Source: Halostreptopolyspora alba | Lineage (GTDB): Bacteria; Actinomycetota; Actinomycetes; Streptosporangiales; Streptosporangiaceae | Length of the DNA: 64,000 bases | NCBI GenBank assembly: GCA_003725585.1 | Contig: RJMB01000009.1 | Span: forward strand, 6,787 to 70,786 | Direction of reading: 5' to 3' | Shown here: positions 58,587 to 64,000 of the stretch, piece after piece | Layout: each line of letters starts with the position of its first letter | Position numbering within the stretch: position 1 is the first letter of the stretch | Position numbers and translations under genes: made by a program | The notes under the pieces: generated by a model | What the model saw: only the letters and a program-made list of their open reading frames with translations | The model's database searches: none | Told to the model about the DNA's origin: nothing

Positions 58587-61500
58587 TCAGCCCCCCGAGG
58601 GGCGCTCCAGTTTCTGGCTGATGACCTGGGAGATCCCGTCGCCCTGCATGGTCACCCCGTACAGCGCGTCACCCGCCTCCATGGTGCGTTTCTGGTGCGT
58701 GATGACGATGAGCTGCGACGCCTGGCGCAGTTCATCGAAGACCAGCAGCAGCCGCTGCAGGTTCGTGTCGTCGAGCGCGGCCTCGACCTCGTCCAGCACG
58801 TAGAAGGGGGACGGACGCGCCTTGAAGATCGCGGCGAGAAACGCCACAGCGGTGAGGGATCTCTCGCCCCCGGACAGCAGGGAGAGCCGTTTGACCTTCT
58901 TGCCCGGTGGCCGGGCCTCCACCTCGATCCCGGTGGTGAGCATGTCGTTGGGGTCGGTGAGGACCAGCCGCCCCTCGCCGCCGGGGAACAGCCGGCCGAA
59001 GATCTGGGCGAACTCCCGTTCCACGTCGGCGAACGCGGCGGAGAACACCTCCTGCACGCGGTCGTCGACCTCCTTGACCACCGTGAGGAGGTCGCTGCGT
59101 GTCTTCTTCAGGTCCTCGAGCTGGGAGTTGAGGTAGTTGTGCCGCTCCTCCATGGCGGCGTACTCCTCGAGCGCCAACGGGTTGATCTTGCCGAGCTGGT
59201 TGAGCTGCCTCTCGGCGGCGCGCGCGCGTTTCTCCTGCACCTCGCGCACGTAGGGGACGGGGACGGCCTCGTCCTCGGTGGCCTCCGGCGGCGGCGGAAC
59301 GGGCACGCCGGGGCCGTACTCGGCGACGAGCGTCTCGACCTCCACACCCATCTCGTCGACGGCCTTCGTCTCGAGCTGTTCCAGCCGCGTCCGACGTTCG
59401 GCGCGGGCGACCTCGCTCCCGTGCGCGGCGTTGGCCAGCTTCTCCATCTCCACCGAGAGCTCACGCACCCGCGCCCGCACGGTCTTCAGCTCGGCGTCAC
59501 GGGTGTCGCGCTCCTCCTCGGCCTGCCTGCGTTCACCGTCGGCGGCGGCGATGGAGGTCTCGATCCGACGCAGTGCCTCGGTGGCGGCCCGCGCCACGGC
59601 GTCGGCCACCCGTGACTGCTGACGACGCATCGCGCGGCGTTTCGCGGCGCGCTCCCGTGCCTGACGTTCCTCCCGCGCGGCGCGCAGCAGCCCGTCGGCC
59701 CGGCCAGCGATCGACTGGACCCGCTCCTCGGCGGTGCGCACCGCCAGGCGTGCCTCGGTCTCGGCCGCGCGCGCCGCGGAGGCGCTCTCCGCGAGCGTGT
59801 CGCGGCGTTCGGCGTCGGGCTCCTCGTCCTCGACGGGCTCGGCCTCGGCCGCCGCCAGGCGTTCCTCCAGGGACGCGAGTTTGGCCAGGTCCGACTCGCG
59901 GCCGGCGGCGGCCTTCGCCGACGCCGTGGCGTAGCGCTCGGCCTCCGCCTCGACCGAACGCACCTGCCCACCGAGTTTGCCGAGCCGCTGGGCCAGTTCG
60001 TTGCGATGCTTCTCGGCGTCGCGGCGGCGCCGGGCGAGATCGTCGATGACGGAGGCGACACGCGCCCGCTCCTCCTCGGCCTCGGCCAGGTCGGCCGCGG
60101 CACGCTTGCAGGAGGCCGTGGCCTCCTGCAGCCGCTCGTCGGCCTCGTCCACCGCCGCCTGGGTCTCCAACAGGCTCGGCGACGCGGAGGAGCCGCCCCG
60201 CACCAGTGCGGGGGTGAAGACGTCGCCGTCGGGGGTGACGGCCCGCAGCCCGGGCCCCGCGTCGAGGACCCGCCACGCCTCCGCCGCGTTGGACACCAGG
60301 ACCGTGCGCTCCAGCAGCGCGGTCACCGCCGGGACGAGCTCCACCGGCGGGTGTACCGCGTCGACGGCGTAACGGGTACCGCTGGGCAGCGTCGGCCAAT
60401 CGTCGCGCGAGACGTCGGCGACCGAGGCGACCACGATCCCGGCCCGTCCGGCGTCCTCCTCCTTCAGCAGATCCAGCGCGACCTCGACGGATTCGGACCT
60501 CTGGACGGCGACCGCGTCAGAGGCCGCGCCGAGCGCGGCGGCGACCGCGGTCTCGTGCCCGGGATCCACCTGGACCATGGAGGCGATGGAGCCCAGCAGG
60601 CCGGGCAGCCGCTCGCCGGCCGACAGCAGGGTGCCCGCGCCGTCCTTGCGGTTGAGGCCCATCTCCAGGGCCTCCTTGCGGGCGGCCAGTCCCGCGCGCT
60701 CGCGCTCGGCCGCGCGTTCGGCCTCGCGGAGCTCCTTGAGCCGGGAGTCGATGGCCGCGAGCTCGTTCCTGGCGTTGTCCTGGGCCTCGTCGAGGTGGGC
60801 GTCGCCGTCGTCCTGACCCTCGGAGTCGGCGCTGGCCCGCTCGTACTCGGCCCGCGCCGCTTCGGCACGCTCTCGGGCGTCGACCGCGGCGGCGTCGAGG
60901 CGCTCCACCTCGGCCTCGCTGGCGGCGAGCCGGCTTCGGACCGCGTCGACCTCGCCCCGCAGCTTGACCAGGCTCTCCCTGCGATCGGCCGCGGCGCGCG
61001 CGGCGGCCGCTATGCGCTGCTCCTCCTCCTGGAGGGTCCGCTCGGTCGCGGTGCGATGCGCGACGGCCTGCTCCAGCTTCTCACGGGCGTCGTCGAGCCG
61101 GTACTGCAGCTCCTCCTCCTGGGCGCGCACCTCCTCGGCCTCCCGTTCCAGCTCCTCGGGGGCGCGGCCGGAGCGCTCCTCTCCGGGCTCGGCGGCCAGA
61201 TTGCGGTGGCGCTCGGCCGCGAGGCCGGCGACGGCGTCGAGTCGCTCCTTGAGGCGACTGAGCCCGTGGTAGGTGTCCTGCGCCCGAGCCAGCCGGGGCG
61301 CGGCCTCGGTCGCCACCCGCTCCAGCTGGGACTCGCGCTGCTGGGCCTCGGTGAGGGCCTCCTCCGCGGTCTTCCGGCGGGCGCGGGCGGCGGCCTCGTC
61401 GGCCTCTTCCTTCTCCAGCCGCTCCCTGAGGGTGACGATGTCGTCGGCGAGCAGCCGCAGCCGCGCGTCACGGAGGTCGGCCTGGATGACAGCGGCCCGG

Positions 61501-62138
61501 CGGGCCAACTCGGCCTGCTTGCCCAGGGGTTTGAGCTGGCGACGCAGCTCGGTCACCAGGTCGTTGACGCGGTCCAGGTTGCCCTGCATCGCGTCGAGCT
61601 TGCGCAGCGCCTTCTCCTTGCGCTTGCGATGCTTCAGGATGCCCGCGGCCTCCTCGATGAGGCCGCGCCGCTCCTCGGGGCCGGCGTGCAGCACCGTGTC
61701 GAGCTGCCCCTGGCCGACGATGACGTGCATCTCGCGGCCGATACCGGAGTCGCTGAGCAGCTCCTGCAGGTCGAGCAACCGGCAGGTGTCCCCGTTCAGC
61801 GCGTACTCCGACCCCCCGTTGCGGAACAGGGTCCGCTTGATCGTCACCTCGGAGTAGTCGATCGGCAGCGCGCCATCGGTGTTGTCGATGGTGAGGCTGA
61901 CCTCCGCTCGTCCGAGCGGGGCCCGGGAGGACGTGCCCGCGAAGATGACGTCCTCCATTTTGCCGCCGCGCAGCGACTTCGCCCCCTGCTCGCCCATCAC
62001 CCAGGCCAGAGCGTCGACGACGTTGGACTTGCCCGACCCGTTCGGGCCGACCACACAGGTGATGCCCGGCTCGAACCGCAGCGTGGTGGCCGAGGCGAAC
62101 GATTTGAAGCCGCGCAGCGTGAGGTTCTTCAGGTACAC
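58587..62138 (-). CDS. smc: Chromosome segregation protein SMC
   Basis: The protein has 1183 residues from GTG (VYLKNLTLRGFKSFA). Walker A is VVGPNGSGKSNVVDALAW. Two long coiled coils surround a hinge near residues 500-650 (GLLGSIASMVQVDPGHE, VVASVADVSR). The end has the signature LLSGGERSLTAVAFL, Walker B FYVLDEVEAALDD and D-loop. SMC with ScpA/ScpB organises and segregates the chromosome. Length is normal. Confidence 0.97.
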   Translation of the reverse strand: MYLKNLTLRGFKSFASATTLRFEPGITCVVGPNGSGKSNVVDALAWVMGEQGAKSLRGGKMEDVIFAGTSSRAPLGRAEVSLTIDNTDGALPIDYSEVTIKRTLFRNGGSEYALNGDTCRLLDLQELLSDSGIGREMHVIVGQGQLDTVLHAGPEERRGLIEEAAGILKHRKRKEKALRKLDAMQGNLDRVNDLVTELRRQLKPLGKQAELARRAAVIQADLRDARLRLLADDIVTLRERLEKEEADEAAARARRKTAEEALTEAQQRESQLERVATEAAPRLARAQDTYHGLSRLKERLDAVAGLAAERHRNLAAEPGEERSGRAPEELEREAEEVRAQEEELQYRLDDAREKLEQAVAHRTATERTLQEEEQRIAAAARAAADRRESLVKLRGEVDAVRSRLAASEAEVERLDAAAVDARERAEAARAEYERASADSEGQDDGDAHLDEAQDNARNELAAIDSRLKELREAERAAERERAGLAARKEALEMGLNRKDGAGTLLSAGERLPGLLGSIASMVQVDPGHETAVAAALGAASDAVAVQRSESVEVALDLLKEEDAGRAGIVVASVADVSRDDWPTLPSGTRYAVDAVHPPVELVPAVTALLERTVLVSNAAEAWRVLDAGPGLRAVTPDGDVFTPALVRGGSSASPSLLETQAAVDEADERLQEATASCKRAAADLAEAEEERARVASVIDDLARRRRDAEKHRNELAQRLGKLGGQVRSVEAEAERYATASAKAAAGRESDLAKLASLEERLAAAEAEPVEDEEPDAERRDTLAESASAARAAETEARLAVRTAEERVQSIAGRADGLLRAAREERQARERAAKRRAMRRQQSRVADAVARAATEALRRIETSIAAADGERRQAEEERDTRDAELKTVRARVRELSVEMEKLANAAHGSEVARAERRTRLEQLETKAVDEMGVEVETLVAEYGPGVPVPPPPEATEDEAVPVPYVREVQEKRARAAERQLNQLGKINPLALEEYAAMEERHNYLNSQLEDLKKTRSDLLTVVKEVDDRVQEVFSAAFADVEREFAQIFGRLFPGGEGRLVLTDPNDMLTTGIEVEARPPGKKVKRLSLLSGGERSLTAVAFLAAIFKARPSPFYVLDEVEAALDDTNLQRLLLVFDELRQASQLIVITHQKRTMEAGDALYGVTMQGDGISQVISQKLERPSGG

Positions 62139-62586
62139 GCCCGACGCCCCCCGTCGCTCACGTTCGTCTCCCTTGGGCAAGACTGCCATGGACTCCCCGG
62201 TTACCGGCGCGTGTTCGCGCCGGCACCGGTCCTGGCTCCCGCCCCGGTGCGTGGCGGGGACCCGCTCACGCCTCCGGGACAGGGGCCGGGAACGCGAACA
62301 CGGGAGAACCTACACCGAACGTGGGGATTGACGGGGAACGTGTCCCGGACGGTGGCACTCCCCGTGTCGAGGGCGTCAACCACCGCGAACGAGAACGGCG
62401 ACCTCTGTGACGCCACATCGGGCGCCACTCCCGAGGATTACCGGGAGATCACCTCGGGTACACCCAATCGCAGAAAAGGGTCGATCAAGGCGAGAGGTCG
62501 CCGTAGGGGTAATGGGAGCCAACGTGCCCCAAAGGGACGCCGAAGTGGAGCTGGGCGCCCCTTGTTCGCGAATGCGTTTCGAAGTG
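62139..62586. other. Gene-free stretch upstream of smc
   Basis: About 450 nt between the small coiled-coil gene and smc. An 84-codon frame crosses it on the minus strand, but its composition is not protein-like. It should hold the smc promoter. GC-rich inverted words are present without a clear terminator. Confidence 0.4.
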
Positions 62587-62778
62587 TTATGCGAGCGCGG
62601 GCTCGCGGTCAGTCGCACTGACGGCGACATCGGTTACGGCGGCGGAGAGTTGGTCGTTACGGGCTTGAAGTCGCCCGATCTCGTCTTCGAGGTCACGTAC
62701 TCGCTTCTGCAACCGCCGCATCTCCTGAACCATTCTCGGATCAGGACCGCCGACGTGGCCAAACAGAGCCTTCGCCAT
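62587..62778 (-). CDS. Small coiled-coil protein, actinobacteria-type
   Basis: The protein has 63 residues from ATG (MAKALFGHVGGPDPRMVQ) with GTGGAGGACC upstream. A short conserved N-terminus is followed by a coiled coil (LQKRVRDLEDEIGRLQARND). Similar small proteins of unknown function occur widely in actinomycetes; I infer this from the typical MAKAL(F/L)GHVGG start. Confidence 0.75.
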   Translation of the reverse strand: MAKALFGHVGGPDPRMVQEMRRLQKRVRDLEDEIGRLQARNDQLSAAVTDVAVSATDREPALA

Positions 62779-63083
62779 GATGTGGGTCCTCCACACTGAG
62801 TGACCAGAACTGTCCTCACGCACACATGAGCCACAATCACGCGACCGAAAACCCGAAAGATCTCGTGTTTGGAGTGGCGCGCGGTGTATCTTCAAGAGTC
62901 TCATCGTGTGCGCTGCTGGTCAAGTTGAACGGGACTGTACGTAACTGAGCGGTAACCAGGCAGGTCACAGCAAACGATCCGAATAAGAACACCCTTTGGA
63001 CACACGTGTCCCACCGTCACGACTACGGGGCGGTGAAACGTGCCACGAGGGTGCTCACGAACCGCGTAGCCCCTCCAGGATAC
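62779..63083. other. A/T-richer gene-free stretch
   Basis: About 305 nt between acyP and the coiled-coil gene, less GC-rich than its surroundings. It presumably holds the promoter of the coiled-coil gene. TTGACC at 62923-62918 (leftward) lacks a convincing -10. Nothing else is seen. Confidence 0.35.
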
Positions 63084-63362
63084 TCACCGCTCCAAGAAAT
63101 CCGTGTAGGAACCCCCGGAGTTTCCCCAGCGTTCGATTACGGAGTCGACCTGACCCGGAGTTTCTCCGCCGCGCAACAATTCGAGCAGCCGCTCGCACCG
63201 CTCCCGCCGCCCCTCGGCGACCACCTCGACCCTGCCGTCCGCCAGGTTCGTCGCCGCGCCCCTGAGACCCAGCTCCAACGCCCGCGACCGGACCCACCAC
63301 CGAAAACCGACCCCCTGCACACGCCCGCGCACCCAGGCCGTCAACCGGGCGTCCGATGACAT
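63084..63362 (-). CDS. acyP: Acylphosphatase
   Basis: The protein has 92 residues. It hydrolyses carboxyl-phosphate bonds. The active-site loop [16 protein letters not shown] (phosphate-binding loop and Arg) and [13 protein letters not shown] with the catalytic Asn are present. Position between mutM and smc is the standard actinobacterial order. Confidence 0.95.
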   Translation of the reverse strand: MSSDARLTAWVRGRVQGVGFRWWVRSRALELGLRGAATNLADGRVEVVAEGRRERCERLLELLRGGETPGQVDSVIERWGNSGGSYTDFLER

Positions 63363-63410
63363 CGGCTCCTCCTTCGCGATCGGGACACGCCCTCCGCCGT
63401 GGACACCCCT

Positions 63411-64000
63411 TCAGGCGCGGGGCTCCGGCTGACACTTCGGACAGCTGAAGGACGACCGGTTCGTGAAGTCACTACGCCGGATGGGCGTTCCACACCGTTC
63501 GCAGGGAAGGCCCCGCCGCCCGTATACCTTGAGCCCACGCTCGAAGTACCCGCTCTCCCCGTTCACGTTGACGTACAGCCCGTCGAAGGTCGTACCACCC
63601 TCCTGCAACGCCTCACGCAACACGGCGCGCACCTGCGCCAAAAGCTCGACCACGCGCGGACGCCGCAGCCCCGCCGTGGCACGCTCACCGTGCAGCCGCG
63701 CCCGCCACAGCGCCTCGTCGGCGTAGATGTTACCGATCCCACTCACCAGGGACTGGTCGAGCAACGCTCGTTTCACGACGGTGCGGCGCCGACGAAGCGT
63801 GTCGACGAACGTGTCGTCGTCGAAGGCCGGGTCGAGCGGGTCGCGCGCGATGTGGCGAATCACCGAGGGCACACCGGCCTCCGCGTCGCACTCCAGGGAG
63901 TCCACCATAAGGTGGCCGAACGTGCGCTGATCGACGAAGCGCAGCTCACCATCGTCACCGTCGAGCGGAACCCGTACCCGCAGGTGCCGCTCGGGGGTCC
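63411..64000 (-). CDS. mutM: Formamidopyrimidine-DNA glycosylase MutM (N-terminus outside window)
   Basis: Only the C-terminal ~196 residues are visible; the gene continues past 64000. It removes 8-oxoguanine and FapyG. Visible parts: [21 protein letters not shown] (start side, read in order), H2TH segment with [21 protein letters not shown], and the zinc finger [13 protein letters not shown] plus CPKCQ at the end. It is distinct from the Nei-type enzyme at 3740-4621. Confidence 0.95.
   Translation of the reverse strand, partial: TPERHLRVRVPLDGDDGELRFVDQRTFGHLMVDSLECDAEAGVPSVIRHIARDPLDPAFDDDTFVDTLRRRRTVVKRALLDQSLVSGIGNIYADEALWRARLHGERATAGLRRPRVVELLAQVRAVLREALQEGGTTFDGLYVNVNGESGYFERGLKVYGRRGLPCERCGTPIRRSDFTNRSSFSCPKCQPEPRA

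Noticed and set aside
62376-62630. 84-codon minus-strand frame upstream of smc
   Set aside because: Composition is not protein-like, it has no ribosome site and it overlaps the coiled-coil gene.

Overview
The window is chromosomal DNA of a high-GC Gram-positive bacterium (actinomycete). The evidence is the strong G/C bias at third codon positions, the frequent GTG and TTG starts behind GGAGG-type ribosome sites, the actinobacteria-typical families (DUF574 methyltransferase, DUF1918, DUF2469, PucR, DUF2637), and the classic gene order smc-ftsY-ffh-rpsP-rimM-trmD-rplS-lepB-yraN-comM-dprA-xerC / rpsB-tsf-pyrH-frr-cdsA-rlmN. A member of the Nocardiopsis/Streptomonospora group is plausible, but I infer this from general resemblance only.

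Layout. Positions 1-14.4 kb hold mixed genes: a methyltransferase tail, a SWIM zinc-finger protein, a low-GC patch with an orphan membrane protein, a membrane-linked Mrr-type nuclease, a Nei-type DNA glycosylase, a nitrilase, a class III aminotransferase divergent from a PucR regulator, a VTT/DedA membrane protein, rlmN, a SUFU-domain protein, an MFS remnant and an AlaX-type tRNA editing enzyme. Positions 14.4-21.1 kb hold the translation and cell-envelope cluster (cdsA, frr, pyrH, tsf, rpsB), an M23 protein, xerC and a RidA protein.

Positions 21.48-39.66 kb are an integrated mobile element of about 18.2 kb that has split dprA. The 5' part of dprA lies at 39599-40474 and its 3' part at 21141-21485, the latter fused in frame to the element's own large serine integrase. 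Both junctions share GGGCC on the coding strand and the reading frame is kept, so integration exchanges the C-termini of Int and DprA. The element carries the integrase with a transposase-like (DUF4096-type) segment, a WYL protein, a DUF2637 membrane/HTH protein, two tandem HNH endonucleases, several XRE regulators, a primase-polymerase/helicase replication protein followed by an iteron-like array, a Panacea-type antitoxin with a partner gene of unknown family, a GntR regulator beside a perfect 24-bp palindrome, and a ParA ATPase. I see no TraB/FtsK translocase, relaxase or virion genes. It therefore looks like an integrative plasmid or satellite rather than a complete conjugative element or prophage.

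Positions 39.6-64 kb hold the housekeeping backbone on the minus strand: comM, yraN, DUF2469, lepB, rplS, trmD, rimM, khpA, rpsP, ffh, a lipoprotein, amt, ftsY, a B12-type uptake pair behind a cobalamin riboswitch, smc, a small coiled-coil protein, acyP and the start-proximally cut mutM. A plus-strand ABC exporter pair and a DoxX gene lie between amt and ftsY. The glnK/glnD genes that usually follow amt in this cluster are absent, and the B12 pair lacks an adjacent ATPase gene. Several strong hairpin terminators delimit the operons.
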